Origin: Aquimonas voraii
GTDB lineage: Bacteria > Pseudomonadota > Gammaproteobacteria > Xanthomonadales > Xanthomonadaceae
Direction: 5' to 3'
Assembly (NCBI RefSeq): GCF_900101825.1
Contig: NZ_FNAG01000006.1
Location: forward strand, 1-64,000
DNA length: 64,000 nucleotides
This document shows, piece after piece, positions 54,519 to 62,908 of the stretch. The notes beneath the pieces are model-generated. The model made no database searches, was not told where the DNA came from, and was given only the letters and a program-made list of their open reading frames with translations. Position 1 is the stretch's first letter. Every line of letters starts with the position of its first letter. The position numbers and the translations under genes are program-made.

Positions 54519-54727
54519 TGTACTCCGCCGGTTTCGGATGCCGCCGCTCTTCGGCAGGGGGGCATTCGAGAGGCAGCCTGCTGGCTCGGCCAAGCACGGA
54601 CGATTCGACCAGGCGCCGGCCTACGCGAGTGATGGAGCGTGAGGTGGCACGGACACGCGCCAGAAGGCCGACTCGAAACCCCTCCGAGGGAGGGGCGTTG
54701 TTCAACAAGCTGCTAGAGTCCGCGCCC

Positions 54728-55291
54728 ATGGCCCCAGCCGATCGCGACATCACCGTGCTCCTCGACGCCGCCCGCGCCGGTGACGGCACGGCCTGGCATC
54801 GGCTGGTGGAGCTGGTCTATCCCGAACTGAAGCGACTGGCGCGCAGTTCGCTGAACGCCAACCGCCACAACACCCTCAACACCACCGCGCTGGTGCACGA
54901 GTGCTATCTGCGGCTGGCGCGCGCCGAGAACACGCCGAAGGACCGCGGACACCTGCTCAGCCTGGCCGTGCGGATCATGCGCCAGGTGCTGATCGACCAC
55001 GCCCGCGAGCGGCTGGCGCAGAAGCGGGGCGGCGGCGCGATCGCGGTCACCCTCGACGACGATGCCGCGATCGAACTGCAGCAGTTCGAACTGCTGGTCG
55101 AGATCGACTCGGCCCTGCAGCGGCTGGCGGCCATCGAGCCGCGCCAGGCCGCGGTGTTCGAGCACCGCTACTTCGGCGGATTGAACGACGACGACACCGC
55201 CGCCGCGCTGGAGATCTCGCCGCGCACGGTGCACCGTGACTGGGATGCCGCGCGCGCCTGGCTCGCAGAGGCATTGAACGCGGGCGCCTGA
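54728..55291 (+). CDS. ECF-type RNA polymerase sigma factor (TIGR02999-like)
   Basis: 187 residues from ATG 54728. ITVLLDAARAGDGTAWHRLVELVYPELKRLARSSL is region 2-like; NTTALVHECYLRLARAE and LLSLAVRIMRQVLIDHARERLAQKRGGG continue region 2; ALQRLAAIEPRQAAVFEHRYFGGLNDDDTAAALEISPRTVHRDWDAARAWL is region 4 with its helix-turn-helix. Members of this group sit next to Ser/Thr kinases rather than ordinary anti-sigma factors, as here. By analogy with Vibrio EcfP/PknT, phosphorylation by the convergent kinase may activate it; targets unknown. Confidence 0.88.
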   Translation: MAPADRDITVLLDAARAGDGTAWHRLVELVYPELKRLARSSLNANRHNTLNTTALVHECYLRLARAENTPKDRGHLLSLAVRIMRQVLIDHARERLAQKRGGGAIAVTLDDDAAIELQQFELLVEIDSALQRLAAIEPRQAAVFEHRYFGGLNDDDTAAALEISPRTVHRDWDAARAWLAEALNAGA

Positions 55292-55423
55292 GCGCCTGCG
55301 ATTCGCCCTCGCCTTCCGCGGTTGATTCTGCGCTCGCGTGCAGCACGCGCTGCGCTTTCGTCGACGCTGAGCGCTGCGCTCGGCAGGCTGGCTCTGGCGC
55401 ATGCTCCACGTCGCCGCTGGCAC

Positions 55424-57838
55424 TCAAGGCCGCGCGGCGCGGGCCTCGTCGCGGATCGCGATCGCACGCAAGGTCCGCGCGTGCTCCGGCCCCAGGCTCT
55501 CGCCAAGGATGGCGATGGCCTCGGCGAACGCCGCATCCGCCGCCTCGGGCCGCGCCGCCGCCTCCAGACTCAGCGCGCGGCCGATCTCGAACATGCCGGT
55601 CTGCCAGGCGCGCGCGCCGAGCTTGCGCCCTGCCCCCTCGACCGCCCGCGCGTGCATCGCCAAGGCCTCGTCGAAGCGGCCCTGGCGGCGGTACAGCCCA
55701 CCCAGGTTGTGCATCAGGCTGAGCGTGTCCGGATGGTCGGCTTCGAGCAGCTCGAGCTCCAGCGCGAGCACGCGCTCGTACAGCGGCGCGGCTTTGTCCA
55801 GCTGACCCTGCAGCACATGCAGAAGGCCGAGGTTGGCCATCGCATTGCGGGTCAGCGCATTGGCCTCGCCGAACAGCTCCAGGCGTCCGGCCAGGACCGT
55901 TTCGAACAGGGGCTCGGCTTCGTCGTAGCGCTTCAATTCCTGCAGCACGGTCGCGGTCTCGCTGGCGAAGCGCAGGCTGATCGCATGGCGCGCCCCCAGC
56001 ACCGCCTCAGCGTGCTGGCGCCCCGCCTGCAGCTGCTGCAGGGCCTCGTCGAAACTGCCGGCATGGCGCAGCGCCACGCCCAGATCGAGTTCGGCGGAAA
56101 TGGTGTCGGGATGCAGCTCGCCTAGCGCCGCGGCATAGCTCGTGCGCAGCCGGCGCAAGGTGGCCACGACCTCGGCATCGCGGCCGAGCATGCGCAGCGA
56201 ATCGGTATGCTCCTGGCGGATCCGCGCGGTGCGCAGCGCGTCTTCGCCGAGCCGATCGGCACTCAAGGCCAGCAGCGTGGACTGCAGGGCCTCGGCGCGG
56301 GCGTAGTCACCGCGGTGCCAGGCCAGCAGGGCCTGGAGGCGCACACGCTCCATCGCCATCGGCAGCGCGCCGGCCTCCAGCCGCATCAGCGCTGGCGCGG
56401 GCTGGGCGTCCACATACGCGGCGAGCGCGTCGAGATCGCCGCGATCCAGATCCAGCCAGGCGCGCTGCAGGGCGAGATCCGCCTGCACTTCGTCGCGACG
56501 CGCCTCCGGCAGTCGCGGCAGCAGGGACTGCGCCTGTTCAAGTTCGCGCAGGGACTCGTCCAGGCGCCCCAGCCGCTGGTACAGCGCGGCCAGCGCCTGG
56601 CGCACGGTCAGCTGCTCCAGCGGCGCCTCCGCGAAACGCGTGCCAACGCTTTCGGCAGCGCGATCCAGGGCCTCGCGCACGCTGATCTCGCGGCTCTGCG
56701 CGATCTCGGGCGAGGCCGCGGCGAGCAGGTCATCGGTGAGGAACTCGAGGGCGGTGGTTGCCACCTGCGCCTGGTACGTCGCGAGATCACGCTCCGCACG
56801 GACGCGCAGCGCCGACCAGGTGCCCAGCGCGGTCAGCGCCAGCAGTACAAGGCCCGCCGCCAGCGCGGAGTAACGATGGCGCTGCAGGAACTTGCGCAGG
56901 CGGTAGCCGCCGCGACGCGGCAGCGCGCGCAGCGGGCGCAGCTCGAGAAAGGCACGCACGTCGGCCATCAGCGCTTCGACCGTGGCGTAACGCTGGGCCG
57001 GTTCGGCCGCGCAGGCGCAGGCGATCAGCGCGCGCAGCTCGGCCGGCAGGGGGCTGCTGTCGAAACGCTGCTCGCTGGCTTTCGCATGGAGCACGGTGGT
57101 GGCGGAGGTCAGCGCCTCGGCTTCGGCCTCGCTGCCGGCCAGCAGGCGCTGCAGCAAACGACCAAGCTGGTAGATGTCGGCGGCCACCGTGAGGCGCTCG
57201 CCGCGCACCTGCTCGGGGCTGGCATAGCCCGGCGTGTGTGCGTGGTTGGCGAGCGCATCGTCCTCGCCGATCAGCTGGACGATGCCGAAGTCGAGCAGCT
57301 TGGCCTGGCCATTGGCCGCCACCAGCACGTTGGAGGGCTTGATGTCCCGATGCAGCAGGCCGCGCGCATGCGCATAGGCCACCGCCTCGCCGACCTGCAG
57401 GAACAGGCGCAGTCGCGCCCGCAGGTCGAGATCGAGGGCGCGCGCATGCGTGTCGATGCGCTGGCCCTCGATGAACTCCATCGCCAGCCAGGGCTGGCCG
57501 TCGACGCTGTGGCCGCCGTCCAGCAGCCGCGCGATGTGCGGATGGCTGAGATCGGCCAGGGCCTGGCGTTCACGGCGGAACAGCGCGCGTGCGCCTTCGT
57601 CGCTGCCGCCGCCACCGATCCACTTCAGCGCGACCGTCTGCGCGTACTCGCCGTCGGCGCGCTCGGCGCGATAGACCACGGCCATGCCGCCGCGGCCAAG
57701 CTCTTCGACGATGGCGAAGGGCCCGATGCGCTCACCCGGCTGCGGCAGCCGCGCGCGCTCGCGTTCGCGCAGCAGCGAAGCGGCAGCGGCGCCCAGCAAG
57801 GCGCCACCGGTGGCGAAGTCATCGGGTCGAATCGGCAT
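55424..57838 (-). CDS. Ser/Thr protein kinase with TPR sensor domain
   Basis: 804 residues from ATG 57838. Kinase domain about 30-300: IGPFAIVEELGRGGMAVVYRAE (glycine loop), VALKWIGG (Lys), HRDIKPSNVLV near 163, LLDFGIVQLI near 183, PGYASPEQV. One membrane segment near 320-340 (YSALAAGLVLLALTALGTW), then many tetratricopeptide repeats (about 400-800, e.g. SLMHNLGGLYRRQGRFDEALAMHARAV). The kinase is cytoplasmic and the TPR part periplasmic. It is convergent with the ECF sigma gene; the two stops lie 132 bases apart. Confidence 0.93.
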   Translation of the reverse strand: MPIRPDDFATGGALLGAAAASLLRERERARLPQPGERIGPFAIVEELGRGGMAVVYRAERADGEYAQTVALKWIGGGGSDEGARALFRRERQALADLSHPHIARLLDGGHSVDGQPWLAMEFIEGQRIDTHARALDLDLRARLRLFLQVGEAVAYAHARGLLHRDIKPSNVLVAANGQAKLLDFGIVQLIGEDDALANHAHTPGYASPEQVRGERLTVAADIYQLGRLLQRLLAGSEAEAEALTSATTVLHAKASEQRFDSSPLPAELRALIACACAAEPAQRYATVEALMADVRAFLELRPLRALPRRGGYRLRKFLQRHRYSALAAGLVLLALTALGTWSALRVRAERDLATYQAQVATTALEFLTDDLLAAASPEIAQSREISVREALDRAAESVGTRFAEAPLEQLTVRQALAALYQRLGRLDESLRELEQAQSLLPRLPEARRDEVQADLALQRAWLDLDRGDLDALAAYVDAQPAPALMRLEAGALPMAMERVRLQALLAWHRGDYARAEALQSTLLALSADRLGEDALRTARIRQEHTDSLRMLGRDAEVVATLRRLRTSYAAALGELHPDTISAELDLGVALRHAGSFDEALQQLQAGRQHAEAVLGARHAISLRFASETATVLQELKRYDEAEPLFETVLAGRLELFGEANALTRNAMANLGLLHVLQGQLDKAAPLYERVLALELELLEADHPDTLSLMHNLGGLYRRQGRFDEALAMHARAVEGAGRKLGARAWQTGMFEIGRALSLEAAARPEAADAAFAEAIAILGESLGPEHARTLRAIAIRDEARAARP

Positions 57839-57926
57839 GCGCGGCCCCCTGCCCGGCGCGGAGGCCCAGACTAACCGAGACGGGGGTGGCAAAGGTTCCA
57901 CCGCGGCAGCGCGCCCGCGCCGTCGG

Positions 57927-60371
57927 CTACTCGAAGCCGCTGCCGAACAGCGCGGAAGACTGGAACAGCAGCAGCTCGCTGTGCAGCTGCCCCAGGCCGC
58001 TGCCGGCCGGCGCCGCGGCATGCTCGGCCTCGATCCTCACCAAGACCTCCGTGTCCAAGGGCAGCATCAGCGTGCTGCGCCACAGGCTGCTCTGGCGGAC
58101 CATGGCCGGCAGCGGCGTAAAGCTCTGCCCGCGATCCAGCGACAGGCTGGCGCGCGGCAGGCCCGCGACCTCGGGGGCGGTGCTGCGTACGCCCCAGAAC
58201 AGCCGCCGCAGGACATCGCTGTAGGCGAAGGCCTGACTGGCATGGCGATCGGGCGGCGCGATGCGGGCGATGCCCTGGCGCGGCTCGCCGGCGATGCTGG
58301 CGAAGCTGCCGATCACCCACAGGCGGCCGTCGCTGCCGAGGCTCAAGCCATCGGCGCTGCCGGTGAACGACAGGCTCCAACCCGGATCGTTGGCGCCGCC
58401 CGCCTCCACCCGCTTCAGCAGGCCGCCGTTGCCGCCCAGCAGCACGCGCCCATCGGCCTGCAGGGCGACCGCGCTGACCCGGGTGGTGCCGGCGTTGACG
58501 GTGGGCGCGAAGCTGCCGAGGCTGCCGTCCGCCTCCAGCCGGGCGACGCGGCTGCGCGCCTGCCCGCCGATGCTGGTGAAGGTGCCGCCGACATAGACCT
58601 CGCCGTTCGGGGCGATCAGCAGGCTGTCGACGCGGCCATTGGGGTTGGGCGTGAAAAGGGCCTGGATCGAGCCGTCCGCGCGCACCTTGGCGAGGTTCTG
58701 GCGCGACTCGATGCCCAGGGCACCAAAGCTGCCGCCGAGCACGATGCCGCCGTCCGGTGAGACGGCAATCGCGCGCACCACGGCCGTCGAATCCATCAGC
58801 AGATTGAAGCCGGTGTCGAGGCTGAGATCGGCATTCAGACGGGCGATCGCGCGCCGCGCCACGCCGCCGATGCTGGCGAAGGCGCCGCCGATGAGGATCT
58901 TGCCGTCGGCCTGACGGGCCAGCGCGTGGACGGTGTTGTCGGCACCGATCGACAGCGGCAGACGACCGCCCGAACTGTTCTCGATCAGCAGCAGGTGGCT
59001 GGCCACCTGGGCGCCGACTTGGGTGAAGTCGCCGCCCACCAGCAGGCGATCGTTGTCGAGCGGCAGCAGGGCCAAGGGCACGCGATTCAACGCGTGGCTG
59101 CTCGCCGGCGCGCGGCGGCCGCGGTGGTCCAGCTTGACCAGGCGTCCGACCGCGACCCCATTCAACTGGGTGAAGTCACCGCCCAGCCAGACGCCGTCCT
59201 CGAAGCTGGCCAGGGTGGTGAACACGCCGGTGTCGGTCTGGATGCGGAACTCGGCGTCGACCGTGCCGTCTGCGCGCACCCGGCCCAGGTTGCGCTGCTC
59301 GACGCCGTCGAGCGTGCTGAAGCGGCCACCGACGAGGACACTGCCGTCGGCCAGCTCCAGCAGCTCGCGCACGTTCTGCCCGTCCGGCCGCGCCAGAGGG
59401 CCGACCGCGCCATTGCTGCGGAGCAGAGGAATGCGCAGCAGGCGGTCGGTGCCGGCGACCTGCGAGAGGAAGTTGCCGGCCACCAGCACTTCGCCATTGC
59501 GGCGCTCGATCACGCGGCTCGCGCAGCAGCCGATCGGCAGGCTGAGGTTGTCCGGGCTCAGGCTGCCGTCGGCGCGCAGGCGCGTGTAGCTTGTCTGGTT
59601 CTCGCCGTTGACCGAGAAGAAGTTGCCGGCCACCAGCAGGTCGCCGTTGCGCGCCTGCTCGATGTCGAGAATCTCCTGCGTGATTCGCGCCTTGAAGCCG
59701 GGATCCGGACTGCCGCTCGGGTGCAGGCGCACCAGCGAACTCGGTGTGCCCGAGCCCGCCAGCCCGTCACTGCCGACGATCAGGCCGCCGTCGCGCACGC
59801 GCTTCAGGGCGAGCACGGTGCGCCCCTGGTACTGCGGCTGATCGGGATGCAGGCTGAAGTCGCCGTCTTCGGCGACGAAGGTTCGAATCAGTCGCACGAG
59901 GCTGTTGTCGATCAGGCTGAACTCACCGCCGACGAAGGCACCGCCACTGCCATCGGGTTCGATCGCATGGACCCGGCCGAAGCGCGCCGGAAAGGCCGGC
60001 AGCACCGCGCCCTGGGCATCCAGCACGACCAGCGCGCCACGGCTGCTGCCGCCGGTGAACAGATCGAAGCCCCCCACCCACACGCGTCCGTCGACCACGG
60101 CCAGCGCGTGGATATCCGCACCGCGGACCGCTTCCGGAAAGCTGGTGTCCGGACTGCCGTCAGGGTTGAACCGGCGCAGCGCGCTGGTGGTGCCGTCGAA
60201 GCGGGCCGCGACATAGACCCTGCCGTCGCCCGCATCGAGCAGCGCCTGCACTTCGGCTGAGGCGTCCAGCACCGGCGCCCAACCGTCGCGTGCGCTCTGA
60301 GCGGCCGCGCGCTGCGGCCCCGGCATGCACAGGATGAGGAAAAGGACGGCCAGCAGTGATCGGATCGACAT
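57927..60371 (-). CDS. Secreted delta-60-repeat beta-propeller protein ending in GFE
   Basis: 814 residues from ATG 60371 (SIRSLLAVLFLILCMPG is the signal peptide). About a dozen blades of the delta-60 type: LADGSVLVGGRFSTLDGVEQRNLGRVRADGTVDAEFRI and variants, with the pattern G-x-h-h-h-G-G-x-F and R-L-x-x-D-G-S. No catalytic residues are evident; it is probably a surface or matrix protein. It ends ALFGSGFE, sharing its GFE tail with the next two genes. Confidence 0.88.
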   Translation of the reverse strand: MSIRSLLAVLFLILCMPGPQRAAAQSARDGWAPVLDASAEVQALLDAGDGRVYVAARFDGTTSALRRFNPDGSPDTSFPEAVRGADIHALAVVDGRVWVGGFDLFTGGSSRGALVVLDAQGAVLPAFPARFGRVHAIEPDGSGGAFVGGEFSLIDNSLVRLIRTFVAEDGDFSLHPDQPQYQGRTVLALKRVRDGGLIVGSDGLAGSGTPSSLVRLHPSGSPDPGFKARITQEILDIEQARNGDLLVAGNFFSVNGENQTSYTRLRADGSLSPDNLSLPIGCCASRVIERRNGEVLVAGNFLSQVAGTDRLLRIPLLRSNGAVGPLARPDGQNVRELLELADGSVLVGGRFSTLDGVEQRNLGRVRADGTVDAEFRIQTDTGVFTTLASFEDGVWLGGDFTQLNGVAVGRLVKLDHRGRRAPASSHALNRVPLALLPLDNDRLLVGGDFTQVGAQVASHLLLIENSSGGRLPLSIGADNTVHALARQADGKILIGGAFASIGGVARRAIARLNADLSLDTGFNLLMDSTAVVRAIAVSPDGGIVLGGSFGALGIESRQNLAKVRADGSIQALFTPNPNGRVDSLLIAPNGEVYVGGTFTSIGGQARSRVARLEADGSLGSFAPTVNAGTTRVSAVALQADGRVLLGGNGGLLKRVEAGGANDPGWSLSFTGSADGLSLGSDGRLWVIGSFASIAGEPRQGIARIAPPDRHASQAFAYSDVLRRLFWGVRSTAPEVAGLPRASLSLDRGQSFTPLPAMVRQSSLWRSTLMLPLDTEVLVRIEAEHAAAPAGSGLGQLHSELLLFQSSALFGSGFE

Positions 60372-60474
60372 GGCGGAGTCTCGGCGCGGGTCGCAGGAGG
60401 TCACGCGCAAAGGCCCTCGGTTCTGCCATCGCAGCGCGAGCGCGAACGCAGCGCGCTCCGGCCCAGGCGATTAC

Positions 60475-62787
60475 TTACTGCGGACAGACGCCCTCGAAGC
60501 CATCGCTGAAGCCACGCACGGAACCGTCAACGATGCGTATCTCCAGCACGCCGAAGGGCAGCAGAGCCGCGCCGACCGGGTCGACCAGGCGCAGGCGGAA
60601 GGTCTCGTCGGGCTCGCCGTCGGCATCGGCCGCGATGGCGATGGCGATGCGCTTTGCCGCCAGATCGCCGGGACCCCAGCTCAGGACCTGGTCCGCGGGC
60701 GGGGAGTAATCGGCGTCCACGGTCGCCGTGCCCGTCTCATGGCGCAGCTGCACGCTGACGCTGGCGACGCCACCGCTCGGCCGCTGCACCCGCACTTCGA
60801 GTTCGCGGCCTTCCAGCGCGGTGGCGCGGCAGCCGCTGAAGCCGACCTGCTCGGGACCGGGGTCGGTGGCGGTGTGCGATGTGGTCGCCGTGAGATTGCC
60901 GCCCGTCGCGCTGGCGAAGGCGCCGCGCAGGGCGTCGTAGGTGGCGGTGAGCGTGCGCGTGCCGACCTGCGGCGCGATCAGGCTGCACAGGCCGCGGCTG
61001 ACGTTCGGCGTCGCCGTTGGCTGCAGCGTGGCCTCGCAGCGCGCCGGGGGCGTGGTCGGCAGGTTCACCACTGCCACGCCGTTCGGCTTGAAGGGTCCGC
61101 TGGTGGCGGTGGCGATGACTTCCACTTCGAAGGGCAGCCCGGCCGGCCACGGATCCGGCGTATCCGCCACCGTGATCGCGGCAGTGTCGAAGCTGAACTC
61201 GCTGCTGCGGCCCTCGGCATCGGTGGCGATGGCGACGATCACGTCGTCGGCGCTCAAACTCATGCCGGGCGGAACCGCCAGGCTGACCTGCTTCTCGGTC
61301 TGCGCCTCGGCCTCCAGGTACACGTCGCTGTCGAGCAGGACTTCGCCCTCGTCGCCGAGCGCGCGGTAGAAGTCGACGCGCAGCGGGTAGCTGGCGTTGG
61401 CTGGCGCGGTGTCGACCCGGTAGCGCACCGAAAACGTGCCCGCGCCGACGCTGTAGGCGAGGATCTGCGGGTGGTTCTGCAGGTTGTTGGCGCCGCTGTC
61501 GGCATCGCCGGCATCGTTGGGCGTGCGCCCGGTCGCCGCGCCACCCCCCGCGGTGGAGTGCGGGAAGTCGAGGCCGATGCCGGCATTGTCGAGCAGGGTG
61601 TTGCCAACGAACTCGATCCGGCTGAGCGGCAGGCCGTTCTGCACGAAGGCCACCGACCCCAGCGAGGGCGAATTGGAGCCCTGGGCGATACCGGCGGCGA
61701 ACGTGTTGCCCTCACCGGCACCCAGCCCTCCGACTCGCACCGCGTGTCCGTTGGCGCTGCTGCCGGCGTCAAAGAAGATGTGGTCGCGCTCTACGCCGAT
61801 GCGGGTACCGTCAACGGCCAGGCCGAACACATTGCCCTCGATGCGCGCGGTGCGGTCCATCAGCGCGCCAGCGGTGAAGCGCAGGCCGCCGCCGAAGCCG
61901 CCCGAGAAGTTGCGCACCGGTCGCACCAGGCGGTTGTCGGTGAAGTCGATCTGCGCCACCGGCGCCGGCGGCGAGACGTTCTGCTGGCTGCGGATCTGGA
62001 AGGCGTCGCGCAGCGGCAGCGGGGTGACGCCATCAGGCGCCAGGCCGATCAGGTTGCCATGCACGCGCAGGCTGCCGGTGGCCGCGCAGACCTGTGCGCT
62101 GCCGCCGCCGGGCAGGCCGTCGACGTCACGACCGCTGCCGGCGATGACATTGCGATCCTCCGGGTTCGGCCCGCCGATCAGCACCTCGCTGGCGGTACAC
62201 ACCGACAGCGACAGCACATGGCCGTTGCCGCTGTAGTCGGGCGCAGTGCCGGCCGCGGTGACGCCGAACCAGTTGCCCTGCAGCACGAAGCGCGGCCGCG
62301 CGCCCGAAATCATGCCCCCGCTGGGCAGGAACATCGCCACCCCGCGCAAGGTGAACGCACCCTGCCCCTCGAACAGGCGGAAAGAGTTGAAGCCGGGCGC
62401 ATTCGTGATCTCGATCCTGAGCTCGGCGTTGTGGGCGCCAGGCGCCGGAATCGTGTTGGGCTGCGCACCCGGCTGGGTGTAGCCATCAATGGTGAGGGGC
62501 TGGGTCACGCTGAAGTCGGCGGCAACAGCGATCCGGCATACGCCGGTGCTGGCGCTGCAGCCGGGGTCGGAGAGCGGGATGTCGAAGACGATCTCGTCGG
62601 CATCGATCGCGGCATTGGCGCGGGCGATCGCTCCGCGCAACGAGCAGTCTCCGGGCGCCGCGGTACAGGCGGTGAGGCCGGCGCTGTCGCTGCTGCTGTC
62701 GACCGTGAAGACCGCAGCCTGCGCGGACGCATGGACGAGGCAGAACAGCGAGGCCAGCAGGACAGGCGGCAGCAGTGGGCGGTTCAT
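60475..62787 (-). CDS. Secreted parallel beta-helix protein with CSLREA-like start and Calx-beta end
   Basis: 770 residues. Signal peptide (LASLFCLVHASAQA), then VFTVDSSSDSAGLTACTAAPGDCSLRGAIARANA, a CSLREA-type N-terminal motif, followed by right-handed beta-helix rungs (about 90-430: GNVFGLAVDGTRIGV, FVGNTLLDNAGIGLDF), an Ig-like stretch and a Calx-beta domain (about 670-760: SVSVQLRHETGTATVDADYSPP). It ends GFSDGFEGVCPQ. Same strand and style as its neighbours; probably a cell-surface or secreted structural protein. Confidence 0.85.
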   Translation of the reverse strand: MNRPLLPPVLLASLFCLVHASAQAAVFTVDSSSDSAGLTACTAAPGDCSLRGAIARANAAIDADEIVFDIPLSDPGCSASTGVCRIAVAADFSVTQPLTIDGYTQPGAQPNTIPAPGAHNAELRIEITNAPGFNSFRLFEGQGAFTLRGVAMFLPSGGMISGARPRFVLQGNWFGVTAAGTAPDYSGNGHVLSLSVCTASEVLIGGPNPEDRNVIAGSGRDVDGLPGGGSAQVCAATGSLRVHGNLIGLAPDGVTPLPLRDAFQIRSQQNVSPPAPVAQIDFTDNRLVRPVRNFSGGFGGGLRFTAGALMDRTARIEGNVFGLAVDGTRIGVERDHIFFDAGSSANGHAVRVGGLGAGEGNTFAAGIAQGSNSPSLGSVAFVQNGLPLSRIEFVGNTLLDNAGIGLDFPHSTAGGGAATGRTPNDAGDADSGANNLQNHPQILAYSVGAGTFSVRYRVDTAPANASYPLRVDFYRALGDEGEVLLDSDVYLEAEAQTEKQVSLAVPPGMSLSADDVIVAIATDAEGRSSEFSFDTAAITVADTPDPWPAGLPFEVEVIATATSGPFKPNGVAVVNLPTTPPARCEATLQPTATPNVSRGLCSLIAPQVGTRTLTATYDALRGAFASATGGNLTATTSHTATDPGPEQVGFSGCRATALEGRELEVRVQRPSGGVASVSVQLRHETGTATVDADYSPPADQVLSWGPGDLAAKRIAIAIAADADGEPDETFRLRLVDPVGAALLPFGVLEIRIVDGSVRGFSDGFEGVCPQ

Positions 62788-62908
62788 GGCGGGTCACCGA
62801 GGAGGCAATGAGGCATGCGGTCATCGGGGGTCACGCAAGAGCGCCCCGATTTCTGCCATGCCCCGTGGGGATTCGCGCTGCGCGCCCATGTCGACCTCTG
62901 CGCTTGCA

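Noticed and set aside
60325..62811. 828-residue plus-strand frame opposite the beta-helix protein
   Set aside because: Shadow of a frame with signal peptide, CSLREA-type start and Calx-beta domain on the minus strand.
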